Assembly (NCBI GenBank): GCA_028719045.1
Contig: JAQULD010000002.1
Location: 1 to 37,940 of the forward strand
Source of the DNA: Candidatus Omnitrophota bacterium
GTDB lineage: Bacteria; Omnitrophota; Koll11; Gygaellales; Profunditerraquicolaceae
Direction of reading: 5' to 3'
Length of the DNA: 37,940 bases
In this document: one piece after another, positions 8,291 through 15,765 of the stretch
How positions within the stretch are numbered: the first letter of the stretch is position 1
How the letters are laid out: the number at the start of each line of letters is the position of its first letter
The notes under the pieces: generated by a model
Seen by the model: the letters and a program-made list of their open reading frames with translations, nothing else
Databases searched by the model: none
Told to the model about the DNA's origin: nothing
Position numbers and translations under genes: made by a program

Positions 8291-8332
8291 TAAAAAAAAT
8301 CCCGCACCTTTAGGATCGATAAGGTGCGGGAT
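8291..8332 (-). terminator. Rho-independent terminator after the pilin gene
   Basis: ATCCCGCACCTT and AAGGTGCGGGAT form a perfect 12-bp stem around a 10-nt loop (8299-8332). On the minus strand it is followed by eight T residues. It lies 26 bp after the pilin stop at 8358 and is a textbook intrinsic terminator for the pilin transcript. Confidence 0.93.
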
Positions 8333-8357
8333 CAATAACTGTCTTTAATCAGCGGGT

Positions 8358-8702
8358 TTACGGATGCGTATGGGTCTTAAGAACCCCGGTGCTGACTGAA
8401 TAAAGGGTATTGTAATCAAATGTGTAACCCGGATGTTTCGGTAATGTGTCGCCGATCAAATAGGATGTAAAACTTGTAGAATGCAAACTTGAAGGGAACG
8501 CCGCCGAACCAGCCAATGCTCTTTTCGCGTAATAAGATGTAAGTGCCGCTCTTACCGCGCCGACGTTGGCGTCGCAGGCCGCCTGTTCCGCTTCACGGCG
8601 GATACTTATATACTTGGGCACAGCGATTGCTGCAAGGATACCGATAATGACAATAACCATAACTAATTCGATCAAAGTAAAACCTTTTTTGCTTCTGATC
8701 AT
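8358..8702 (-). CDS. pilA: Type IV pilin, candidate major pilin
   Basis: A 114-residue prepilin with the peptidase site KKG7/F8TLIE12: Gly at -1 and Glu at +5 of the mature chain. The hydrophobic helix includes VMVIVIIGILAAIAVP, giving a mature chain of 107 residues. The C-terminal head is small, with one Cys (mature position 36), four His and about ten percent aromatic residues. It is the only pilin here with a consensus promoter (8726-8754), a full SD and an intrinsic terminator, all on a monocistronic unit; this argues for high expression and a major-subunit role. It could serve machine A, machine B or both. The symbol reflects family and context only. Confidence 0.85.
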   Translation of the reverse strand: MIRSKKGFTLIELVMVIVIIGILAAIAVPKYISIRREAEQAACDANVGAVRAALTSYYAKRALAGSAAFPSSLHSTSFTSYLIGDTLPKHPGYTFDYNTLYSVSTGVLKTHTHP

Positions 8703-8705
8703 CTG

Positions 8706-8714
8706 TCACCTCCT
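8706..8714 (-). promoter_or_regulatory. Strong Shine-Dalgarno of the major pilin gene
   Basis: AGGAGGTGA on the minus strand lies 3 nt before the ATG at 8702-8700. It is a near-complete anti-16S match, the strongest in the window, and fixes the start codon. Confidence 0.8.
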
Positions 8715-8725
8715 ATTGTAGGCAT

Positions 8726-8754
8726 AGTGTAACAAACTTGCATTTTTCTGTCAA
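8726..8754 (-). promoter_or_regulatory. Sigma70 promoter of the major pilin gene
   Basis: TTGACA (8754-8749), a 17-bp spacer and TACACT (8731-8726) on the minus strand. The expected start is near 8719, giving a leader of about 17 nt that is almost entirely the SD. It makes the pilin a separate unit from the machine A gene ending at 8821. There is no sigma54 motif. Confidence 0.8.
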
Positions 8755-8820
8755 GTTTTTTTTTAGCTCTTCTCTCTTATGATCCAGCCTGGCAGGCAAA
8801 AGAAAACCGTAAAAATATCC

Positions 8821-9393
8821 TTATTGTATGGAAGCGGGCGTAATGTCTGTATCCCAGGCTATTATCCAATATATCTCGGCGTTATTGCTGCCTATTAACC
8901 TCACATTGCCGGTATTGGGATCGCCGTCATCCACTGTTTGGTCGATCTTCAGGGCGGACTGATAAGGGACCCGGCAGGCCATATCCACCCCTGTCTGCCA
9001 GCAGCGGTCATCGAAAAAAAGGCCTATATCGCATTCCGGGGCGCCTCCGCGGTTAACGCAATCCATGCCATATATGCCGGCCCAGGGATGAGCCGGAATC
9101 GCTTTTTCCAGATACGGCCCATCCCATCCGTTTAAACTTTTCATGTTCGACATAAAACCGTTGTCGGTTATTTGGACCCAACTACCGCCGGCGCTACGGA
9201 CGATCGGCCAGGACCCTGTCTCAGCGTAATATGTATACGTGCCGGTTTTGTAAGTCCCATAGTCGCTGATAGCCCTGGAGATCTTCGCTTTTTCCACCGC
9301 CTTAAAAGCATTTGGAGCGATAACCGCCGCAAGCACCGCGATAATCGCGATAACCACAATCAATTCGATTAAAGTGAACCCTTTGTTTTTCAC
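8821..9393 (-). CDS. GspG-like pseudopilin, cysteine-rich (copy 1)
   Basis: A 190-residue prepilin: KNKG5/FTLIELIVVIAIIAVL with mature Glu5, followed by APNAFKAVEKAKIS. The head has the GspG-type segment LNGWDGPYLEKAI followed by P-x-HPWAG, where GspG proteins place the Ca-binding C-terminal loop. Four Cys (DCVN, ECDI, RCWQ, ACRV) fall within about 30 residues, enough for two disulfides. The first 39 residues are nearly identical to those of the pilin at 17330-17914, while the heads differ. It is the last gene of the minor-pilin operon, 9 bp after the PilO-like gene. It is a structural subunit of the machine A (pseudo)pilus. Confidence 0.85.
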   Translation of the reverse strand: MKNKGFTLIELIVVIAIIAVLAAVIAPNAFKAVEKAKISRAISDYGTYKTGTYTYYAETGSWPIVRSAGGSWVQITDNGFMSNMKSLNGWDGPYLEKAIPAHPWAGIYGMDCVNRGGAPECDIGLFFDDRCWQTGVDMACRVPYQSALKIDQTVDDGDPNTGNVRLIGSNNAEIYWIIAWDTDITPASIQ

Positions 9394-9402
9394 GTTACTT
9401 CG

Positions 9403-9960
9403 CTATGGTTGAGTAAAAGTAAAGGTTACCAGGTCAATGGTCAGCTTTTGAAAAGGCAAATCGTTTTTATCGCGCTTGATGCTTACCTTCTCGACAAGCA
9501 CAAGCCTGTCCAGGTTGTTGATCTTGTTCAGAAAAGCCAGGATATGGGGGAACTGCCCGGTAGCATCCATTTGCAAATACATGGGGGTTAAATCTCCGGC
9601 GGCAGTAAACCGGGAATCGCTTGCCGCTGCTTTCGTTCTCATTTTGAAAGTGGTCGCTCTTAATCCTGTTTCGTTCGTCAGGTTTATCAGGGCTTTTACC
9701 ACGGGTAAAGGCTCTTTTTCATTAACCGGCACTTTTTTGTTCGTCTTTGCTTCCCTCTCCCGTAAATCGTCTATGCGGCTTTCCAGCTCTTCAAGGTGTT
9801 TTGCCGCGACGCTTTGCTGATTCAACTCCTCGTCGATGCTGCGGAATGATTTCTTCAGGTCCGCGTTAACCTTGATCTGCCAGGCAAGTATGGAAATCAC
9901 GGCTATAACGATAATAATAATCGCCAGGTTTCCCGAAAACTCCATTTTTATTTTCTTCAA
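9403..9960 (-). CDS. pilO: PilO-like inner-membrane alignment protein (machine A)
   Basis: A 185-residue protein with one N-terminal membrane helix (LAIIIIVIAVISILAW), a coiled coil (residues 35-75) and a ferredoxin-like periplasmic domain ending in LTIDLVTFTFTQP. This is the PilO/GspM layout: with PilM/PilN it aligns the inner-membrane platform with the secretin. The start is a TTG (9960-9958) that overlaps the previous stop by 4 bp (TTGA). GGAGGTGG lies 8 nt upstream of the TTG, which supports it over the ATG five codons later. It sits directly after the PilM-PilN fusion. Confidence 0.8.
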   Translation of the reverse strand: MKKIKMEFSGNLAIIIIVIAVISILAWQIKVNADLKKSFRSIDEELNQQSVAAKHLEELESRIDDLREREAKTNKKVPVNEKEPLPVVKALINLTNETGLRATTFKMRTKAAASDSRFTAAGDLTPMYLQMDATGQFPHILAFLNKINNLDRLVLVEKVSIKRDKNDLPFQKLTIDLVTFTFTQP

Positions 9961-11705
9961 TTTAACGCCACCTCCGCGGTCACGCTGAATTTCCTGGCCT
10001 TGGGCTGCGTAAGACGCATCTGCCCGCCTTCTGTCTGTTCCCCCAGGGCTTCGATTTTTTCCAATTTCAAAGGCGTGACCACTATGTTATTTAACCGCTT
10101 GATCTTTCCCAGGCTATGCTGAAACTCCGCGATAATTGCCTCTCCCTCTTCATAATCAGCGAACACTTCCGCCTGGATCTTTATCTTTGTCGAAGACAAA
10201 ACAACACTGGTAAATGTGATTTCTTCGGGGGAAAGCTTTGTCAATTCTTTCAAGAGTTCAAGGAATTCCGACCTGTCTTTCTCCAGCCCTTCTATCTGGG
10301 ATCCCTTCCGGCTGACCAGGTCCTCCTCACGTTTCAAGTCTTCGAGCCTTCCGGAGTCTAACTTCATCCGGCTTAACTGGAAATTATCCCTTTTAATCTT
10401 TCCGGAAAGTATCATATTATCTATAAAAACCTTAAGCAAAAGCAGGCTGCATATACTGATCGCCACGACTCCGGACAGCATCAAAATCAGGCGCCGGCGC
10501 GCCACCATCTCTTTTCTTCTAAGCTCTAAGGGGAGGAAATTGACCAGGGCCTGTTCTTTTGCCTTGCCCTGTTCCAGGCTTAAAGCGAGGCTCGCGGCGT
10601 TGGCGAAAATCGGCGTATTGATAATCTCATCTTCAGTGCCGTTCTCTTTTGATATCCGGGTGTCTGTAAAAGGAAAAACCAGCCGGCATTGTCCGCCGAT
10701 TTGCGTGGTCGCCGTGGCGATGAAGTTTTTTATCTGGCTGACGCCTCCCAGGAAATAAATCTGTTCGATCCTTCTGCCTTCGGATTGTTCCTTATAGAAA
10801 ACCAGAGACCTTCTAAGCTCCTGGGTTATCCTGTCCAGATGCGGCTGCCAAAGCATCCTTAATTCCAGGGCATTCACCGCGGGGCTGGCTGTGCTGCCGT
10901 TAACCTGGTTTTCTTCGTATTTCTGGCGCATTATTTCTTCGGCTATAGCCACTTTATTCTTGGCGTCAAACGCCACCTGGGGGATCCCCTGCTCCTTGAT
11001 CGCCTTTTCAGCCACTTCCTGCGAAATTCCCAGTTGGCGCGAAATATCCATTATGATATCCTTAAATCCGTAAACAACGCTGCGCATAAAAGCAAGTTTA
11101 GAGTCCCGGCCGATAAAAATATTGATAGAGTCAAAACCTATGTCCGCGAAGATTATATTTTCTTCTTTTGCCCAGACTTCTTTGGAAAAAATACCCGGCA
11201 AGGCGCAGGGAGTCGGGGTGATCAAGGCCGGGGTAATATTTACCCCTTTAAAGAGGTCTACTATCTTCTGCACATAAGGCTCTTCCGTCCTGATTACAAT
11301 TACCTCGGACTTAGTGACCTTGTTAAGGGTCCTTTCTCCCAGGAAAAGGCTTTCAAAAATGTGGCCGGGCCCGGAAACGGGGATCATGCGCTGCTTTGCC
11401 TGGTTTATCGCCGCGAACAATAATTCTTTTTTGCTTATTGAAGGCAAGAATACCGATAAAGCGGTCATGGATAAAGACGGAAGGCTGACGCATAATTTTG
11501 ATGCGCGCAGCGCGTTAAGCGGCAGAGATTCCTCGATTTTTTTAAAGAAAGGCTCGGCTGCGATCTGTTTAAACGCGTCTCCCTGCGCATCGAAAGGAGT
11601 CGGAAACATAAAAGCCTTTACCAGAACAGGCTTTGCCTTCTGTTCCAGCTGGACCACTTTGGTAAAATTCGATCCTATGTCTATCCCTACCAGAAAATTA
11701 CCCAT
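9957..11705 (-). CDS. PilM-PilN fusion protein (GspL-like)
   Basis: A 582-residue fusion. Residues 1-380 are an actin/FtsA-like PilM domain: the phosphate-1 loop is GIDIGSNFTKVVQL, the second Asp strand is IIFADIGFDSINIFIG, and the adenosine loop is FLGGVSQIKNF. Residues 388-396 (VNFLPLELR) are the PilN cytoplasmic peptide that normally inserts into PilM. A membrane helix follows at about 405-427, then a periplasmic coiled coil and a ferredoxin-like domain to 582. T4P systems normally encode PilM and PilN separately; T2S GspL joins the same parts. The protein should anchor GspE to the PilO-like partner. It overlaps gspF by one base (TAATG) and pilO by 4 bp. Confidence 0.88.
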   Translation of the reverse strand: MGNFLVGIDIGSNFTKVVQLEQKAKPVLVKAFMFPTPFDAQGDAFKQIAAEPFFKKIEESLPLNALRASKLCVSLPSLSMTALSVFLPSISKKELLFAAINQAKQRMIPVSGPGHIFESLFLGERTLNKVTKSEVIVIRTEEPYVQKIVDLFKGVNITPALITPTPCALPGIFSKEVWAKEENIIFADIGFDSINIFIGRDSKLAFMRSVVYGFKDIIMDISRQLGISQEVAEKAIKEQGIPQVAFDAKNKVAIAEEIMRQKYEENQVNGSTASPAVNALELRMLWQPHLDRITQELRRSLVFYKEQSEGRRIEQIYFLGGVSQIKNFIATATTQIGGQCRLVFPFTDTRISKENGTEDEIINTPIFANAASLALSLEQGKAKEQALVNFLPLELRRKEMVARRRLILMLSGVVAISICSLLLLKVFIDNMILSGKIKRDNFQLSRMKLDSGRLEDLKREEDLVSRKGSQIEGLEKDRSEFLELLKELTKLSPEEITFTSVVLSSTKIKIQAEVFADYEEGEAIIAEFQHSLGKIKRLNNIVVTPLKLEKIEALGEQTEGGQMRLTQPKARKFSVTAEVALN

Positions 11706-12916
11706 TATCCGCCTATGGCTGTGATCAATTTCATTAACGGTAAAAATACGGAAAGCGCGATACCTCCCACGACCAAACCCATACAGACTATCATTAACGG
11801 CTCGAACATGGCGAACATTTTCTTTATCGCCGCCGGCACCTCTTTATCGTAATACTGGTTGACTTTATCCAGGGCTTCGCTTAACGTACCGGTCTGCTCG
11901 CCTACGCTTATCATCCTTACTACCAGGTGGGGGAATTTTCCGGACATCTCAAGCGATGTGGAGATCTTTTCCCCCACGTTCACATAGTCCCTGGCTTTTA
12001 CAACCAGGCCTTCGAAATATTTGTTGCCGGTTACTTCAGAGGCGATACCAAGCGCTGCGAACACGTTGACGCCTGACCTCAGGCTTAAAGAAAAGGTGTG
12101 GCAAAAACGCGATAAAGCTATTTTTTCAAGCAAAGGGCCGGCAATAGGCAGCCTTGTCTTCCATTTATCCACCTGCCTCTGGCCTTCCTCGGTCTTATTT
12201 ATGAATTTAAACACAATCACCAGCAAAACGGCCGCCACAATCGCCATCCACCAGTAAGTCCTGCAAACCCTGCTCACGGTCAGAATAATCTGGGTCGGAA
12301 GCGGCAGGTCCACTTTCAAATCTTCGAAAATCGGCTCAAATTTAGGGATTACCGCGACTATTAAAACCAAAACTACGCCGATCATCGTAGCGAACAGGAT
12401 GATAGGGTATATGGAAGCTTCTTTGATCTTAGAACCCAGCTCCATCTGCCAATCAAGGAGTTTCGCGAGGTCATTCAGGACCAGGGGCAGTTTTCCGGTA
12501 CTTTCTCCCGCGCCTATAATAGAAGTATATAATTTGGAGAATGACTTCGGGTATTCCGCAAGCGCGTCTTTTAAAGAGCGTCCCGCCTCAACGTTACGGG
12601 CGATATTGTCGACAATGGTCTTTACTTTGGCTGTCGGGGCGTTTTCCGCAAGATCTTTAAGAGCGCTGAGCAATGGGATGCCGGAATCAAGGGAAATAGC
12701 AAGCTGAGTAGTAAAATTCAAAAGTTCCAAAGAACCGAAATGGCCGCTTTTTCTTTTATCCGGGGCTTTTGCCTGAGAAAGAGTGGGCTTGGCGAAAGTA
12801 AGATAGTATCCTAATTTACCGATCCTGGCGGAAAGGTCCTGTTCGTCTTCAGCCTCTAAGACCCCTTTGACCAGCCGCCCCGCATCATCCCTCGCCTTAT
12901 AACTATAAGTCTGCAT
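11705..12916 (-). CDS. GspF/PilC inner-membrane platform protein (machine A)
   Basis: A 403-residue platform protein. The N-terminus TYSYKARDDAGRLVKGVLEA is typical of GspF/PilC. It is followed by two T2SSF repeats (about 65-190 and 270-390), each ending in membrane helices, with a C-terminal helix PLMIVCMGLVVGGIALSVFL. Family residues seen are GESTGKLPLVL in repeat 1 and GEQTGTLSEALDKV in repeat 2. It converts ATPase rotation into pilin extraction. It lies between the minor-pilin genes and pilMN, far from its likely ATPase (18069-19739). Its paralogue in machine B is at 29701-30927. Confidence 0.92.
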   Translation of the reverse strand: MQTYSYKARDDAGRLVKGVLEAEDEQDLSARIGKLGYYLTFAKPTLSQAKAPDKRKSGHFGSLELLNFTTQLAISLDSGIPLLSALKDLAENAPTAKVKTIVDNIARNVEAGRSLKDALAEYPKSFSKLYTSIIGAGESTGKLPLVLNDLAKLLDWQMELGSKIKEASIYPIILFATMIGVVLVLIVAVIPKFEPIFEDLKVDLPLPTQIILTVSRVCRTYWWMAIVAAVLLVIVFKFINKTEEGQRQVDKWKTRLPIAGPLLEKIALSRFCHTFSLSLRSGVNVFAALGIASEVTGNKYFEGLVVKARDYVNVGEKISTSLEMSGKFPHLVVRMISVGEQTGTLSEALDKVNQYYDKEVPAAIKKMFAMFEPLMIVCMGLVVGGIALSVFLPLMKLITAIGG

Positions 12917-12918
12917 TT

Positions 12919-13398
12919 TTATGATTCCTGCCAGTTAGTCACTGTGTTATTTGGCGGATTTTTATCTTTGCCCGTACCGTCGTCTTGAATGCCGCTTACG
13001 ATAACTACAATATCTTTCTCAGCTAAAAGTTTGTTTGTTGAATCAACAACCCTTCCTCTGCCAATAATAGTTCTCTGCAGCCCGTTTATCGTTACGTTAT
13101 ATTTGTATCGGAAAGTATAATTATCACCGGCTATATCCAGCTCCTGGTACCAGGAGGAAGCGAGATCATCATTTCCGGAATTAGGCTTATCCCCGGTTAA
13201 GGTTACATCGCGGACGATCTCAACCTTGGCTCTTTCTACCGCGGCCTGGGCAAGGTATAACGCGATCATCCTGTCCCTAATCCCGGAGCGCATCTTGAGC
13301 TCAGAACTCCACATTACCGCTGTCGAGCCAAGGATAACGCTGATAATCGCAAGAAAGAACAAAACAAAAATTAAAACCTGGCCTTTTTTTATGCTCAT
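12919..13398 (-). CDS. GspK/PilX-like minor pilin
   Basis: A 159-residue protein whose N-terminus (KKG/QVLIFVLFFLAII) is a pilin-like hydrophobic segment without the usual Glu5, as often seen in GspK/PilX. It is followed by ALYLAQAAVERAKVEI, the amphipathic helix common to PilX-type subunits, and a beta-rich head. Order and spacing (H, I, J, K with small gaps or overlaps) match T2S minor pseudopilin clusters, where K caps the tip. It is shorter than enterobacterial GspK (about 300 residues) and lacks the large alpha domain, so PilX-like is the safer name. Confidence 0.75.
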   Translation of the reverse strand: MSIKKGQVLIFVLFFLAIISVILGSTAVMWSSELKMRSGIRDRMIALYLAQAAVERAKVEIVRDVTLTGDKPNSGNDDLASSWYQELDIAGDNYTFRYKYNVTINGLQRTIIGRGRVVDSTNKLLAEKDIVVIVSGIQDDGTGKDKNPPNNTVTNWQES

Positions 13399-13400
13399 TG

Positions 13401-13949
13401 CTACATCCTTGCCTGTACTTTTGTCCTTAAAGTAAAATTACGGTTATTTGTGCCCGCGGTCGCAGTAACAGGATCAGGCCTGACCGTTAATTCTATCGTT
13501 GCTAAACCGTTATTATCATCGCTAAATGTATCATTACCGCTCGGATTATTTACTATGAAATTAGCTAATTCTTCATTTTGTTGCGGGCCGCCGCCGTTAA
13601 TCCTTATCCTAAGCAGATCATCTGTAGCGAGCCTGTTAGCTCTCTCAAATCTTTCTTTCCCGGGAGCGCCGCTATTTTTAAGCATTAAGGTCTTACCGGA
13701 ACCAATAGCTTTAACCAGGCTGGATTTGTTTTGCCTGATTTCCCCGGACATAGTCTCCATTGCCCAACGGGCATTCTCGATACATTCCAGGTATTTTTTC
13801 TGCCTCTGCCAGTCTTGATAAACCTTGTAAAACGCGCCGCCCGCAGTCGCCATTATTAATCCAAAAACAACCAGGCTGACCAGCATTTCTATGAGAGTAA
13901 AACCTTTGATTTTACCCCCTGTGATTTTAGACTTAGAAATTAGCCACAT
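13401..13949 (-). CDS. GspJ/PilW-like minor pilin
   Basis: A 182-residue prepilin with GG-KIKG/FTLIEMLVSLVVFGLI: a peptidase site with mature Glu5. It is followed by a helix ending IENARWAMETMSGEIRQ, the hallmark of PilW/GspJ. The head is beta-rich. The leader is long for the family (about 15 residues before the site). The ATG lies inside gspI, overlapping it by 17 bp, which implies coupled translation. It is a probable tip-complex subunit together with I and K. Confidence 0.8.
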   Translation of the reverse strand: MWLISKSKITGGKIKGFTLIEMLVSLVVFGLIMATAGGAFYKVYQDWQRQKKYLECIENARWAMETMSGEIRQNKSSLVKAIGSGKTLMLKNSGAPGKERFERANRLATDDLLRIRINGGGPQQNEELANFIVNNPSGNDTFSDDNNGLATIELTVRPDPVTATAGTNNRNFTLRTKVQARM

Positions 13950-14304
13950 AGGTTTTTAGGACAAAAGATTGTTCTCCCTTATCGCCCTGCCAATAGACGC
14001 TTACCTGGACTTGGGCGAGGTCATTATACCCTAAAGCCGGAGTAACCACTGTTATCTGCCTGTCAAAACCGCTGAATCCGGGAACAGCGGCCCTTGCCGC
14101 GGCAACAGCGGGCCAGGTGCAATTTTCCTCCATCGCTTCCTGGGCCAGAAACTGCCCGATGGTCAATAACCTGGTCTTACGCAAATAAGAGTAGCCTTCG
14201 TTAATGGAATGCGCCATTACCGCCACAATCGTCACCAGGATAGCCATTGCCAGGCAGACTTCCACCAAACTTAAACCTTTTCGGCGGCTGTTTTTAATCT
14301 TCAT
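13933..14304 (-). CDS. GspI/PilV-like minor pilin
   Basis: A 123-residue prepilin: RRKG/LSLVEVCLAMAILVTIV, mature Glu5 preserved, Leu at +1. A long helix ends in LTIGQFLAQEAMEE, the typical PilV/GspI segment. The head is short with strands such as QVQVSVYWQGDKGEQSF. Position between H and J and the overlap with J fit GspI. In T2S the I-J-K complex nucleates the pseudopilus. Confidence 0.78.
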   Translation of the reverse strand: MKIKNSRRKGLSLVEVCLAMAILVTIVAVMAHSINEGYSYLRKTRLLTIGQFLAQEAMEENCTWPAVAAARAAVPGFSGFDRQITVVTPALGYNDLAQVQVSVYWQGDKGEQSFVLKTYVANF

Positions 14305-14308
14305 TTTA

Positions 14309-14812
14309 TTATAGTAACCTAAAATACGCGGTAGCGGAAAATATTTTTACCTGTTTTGTCCTGCCCGCGCGGCTTAAATTCACGATCATATCCTGCGTTG
14401 TCCCTGAAGCGTCTTTTATTTGCCCGAAGGGCAAAGTAAATATGATACGGGCAGGGGCAATAGCTGTGCCGCCGGTATTGGTCAAAGACACTAAATCTAC
14501 CCGCATTTTTACCTGCGACACCAATTCATTGGCGTCCGGGATTTCATCATCATCCTTATCTTCATATATACTGTAGGATTCGGCTGCAGTATCAAAAGTG
14601 ACAATATATTCGTGTTGATTGAGGGAAATGGCTGTGTCTCTTGCCCAGGAAAGGTCCGAAACCAAATTACGCGCGGCGGTTTCCAGGTTCCGGCGGTCCA
14701 ATAAAGAAAAGGAAAGCAAAACTACGGAAGTTATTACGGCGCTGATAGCCACGCTAATGACTAGCTCAGTCAGTGATAACGCTTTTTTGCCTTTAAGCGG
14801 TCTGATTTGCAT
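14309..14812 (-). CDS. GspH/FimT-like minor pilin with Ala at -1
   Basis: A 167-residue prepilin with KGKKA/LSLTELVISVAISAV. The residue before the cut is Ala instead of Gly, which in studied prepilin peptidases lowers but does not abolish cleavage; the mature Glu5 is kept. ARNLVSDLSWARDTAISLNQ is the GspH/FimT helix signature. The head includes an acidic loop EDKDDDEIPD resembling a calcium-binding loop. An AGGA ribosome site precedes the ATG, and a promoter lies at 14868-14895, so this gene opens the minor-pilin operon. Confidence 0.8.
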   Translation of the reverse strand: MQIRPLKGKKALSLTELVISVAISAVITSVVLLSFSLLDRRNLETAARNLVSDLSWARDTAISLNQHEYIVTFDTAAESYSIYEDKDDDEIPDANELVSQVKMRVDLVSLTNTGGTAIAPARIIFTLPFGQIKDASGTTQDMIVNLSRAGRTKQVKIFSATAYFRLL

Positions 14813-14867
14813 TTCCTCGCTTTTTAGTTATGCGTTCTTTTAGGGAAAATATATCCCCACTCTGTAT

Positions 14868-14895
14868 AGTATATCGCAAACTGCCCGTTCTGCAA
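14868..14895 (-). promoter_or_regulatory. Promoter of the minor pilin-gspF-pilMNO operon
   Basis: Minus strand TTGCAG (14895-14890), a 16-bp spacer and TATACT (14873-14868). It lies in the 136-bp gap between the TPR gene stop (14949) and gspH (14812). The predicted leader is about 50 nt. No clear intrinsic terminator is seen after the TPR gene, so readthrough from upstream is also possible. Confidence 0.6.
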
Positions 14896-14948
14896 TAAAT
14901 TTGATATCCTTCTTAAAACCCGGTTATTCCACGGCCCGCGGAAAACGC

Positions 14949-15764
14949 TTAAAATTTACTTTTTACTTTCACCCGTCCTGTCTGCGGCTCTTTATCCAGG
15001 TAAAAGCCTTTGCCGAACGGGTCACCGGGAATATTAGCCAGGAGGCCTTTTTTGACCAGATCTTGCAGTTCAAACGGCCATTCCCCGAAACGGTCCTTGT
15101 ATTCCTGGACCTTGGCTTCCAGGATGATAATATTCTTAAGCCAGGCTATCTTTTTTTTCAGCGATTCCAGCATACTCTCATCCTTGAGCGTATCCGCGAG
15201 CCCCTCCAGATACAATAAGCCTTCCTGCGCGCCTCCGGATTTATAATAGAAAAAAGCCAGATTGGTCTTAAGATAAGCGGGGCTTGCGGGAAGTTCCGAG
15301 GCCAGCTTGTAATATTCGATCACTTTTTTATAATCTCCCAGCTCAAGATAATTGAAGCCTATCCAGAAAGGTATCCGCCATTCCCCAGGGTTAAGATGCA
15401 TCGCCTCTTTTAAAAACAAAATCCCTTCGGGGATATCGGCCTTCTTAGACGGAACGATCACGCCGCCGAATATATAAGCATCTATAAGTTTAGGGTCCAG
15501 CTCCACGCAAAGCCGGAAAAGTTTCAATAAATACGGCGTGCGGTTAGGGATCTCGTCGGTAAGTTCAAGCACTCCTTTAATATATAATAAGTGCGCGCTA
15601 AGCGCCCGGTAAGAACCGCTGACTATTTTTATGTATTCTGCTTGCGGCAGGAAATAAAGATTGTTTTTCTCTTGAGTAGGGGATTTTTCAAGGTAAAAAG
15701 AAAGGCTGCAGGCAAGTATGAAGAGTAACAGGCACCCCGCGGATAATCTTCTGGTCAACCCCAT
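14949..15764 (-). CDS. Membrane-anchored or exported TPR protein with pseudopilin-like C-terminal tail
   Basis: A 271-residue protein. An N-terminal hydrophobic segment (CLLLFILACSLSFYL) could be a signal anchor; an LACS box resembles a lipobox loosely. Residues 60-200 form TPR-like helical pairs (WRIPFWIGFNYLELGDYKKV). The last 40 residues (FGEWPFELQDLVKKGLL and IPGDPFGKGFYLD) resemble the C-terminal part of GspG-type pseudopilins, where a P-x-DPWG loop closes the head. It starts 1 bp after the ABC permease stop, so it works with that transporter and possibly with pilins. A link to Myxococcus PilG-like accessory factors is speculation from context. Confidence 0.6.
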   Translation of the reverse strand: MGLTRRLSAGCLLLFILACSLSFYLEKSPTQEKNNLYFLPQAEYIKIVSGSYRALSAHLLYIKGVLELTDEIPNRTPYLLKLFRLCVELDPKLIDAYIFGGVIVPSKKADIPEGILFLKEAMHLNPGEWRIPFWIGFNYLELGDYKKVIEYYKLASELPASPAYLKTNLAFFYYKSGGAQEGLLYLEGLADTLKDESMLESLKKKIAWLKNIIILEAKVQEYKDRFGEWPFELQDLVKKGLLANIPGDPFGKGFYLDKEPQTGRVKVKSKF

Positions 15765-15765
15765 C

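Noticed and set aside
8358..8702. Electrically conductive e-pilin: 11 aromatic residues in 107 mature residues.
   Set aside because: The density is suggestive, but there is a gap of about 25 residues without aromatics (mature 24 to 50), and no cytochrome genes or other supporting context are visible.
8783..8800. GCCTGCCAGGC-type inverted repeat after the GspG-like gene, considered as a terminator.
   Set aside because: The repeat has essentially no loop and no T-tract on the minus strand; it would not fold as an intrinsic terminator.
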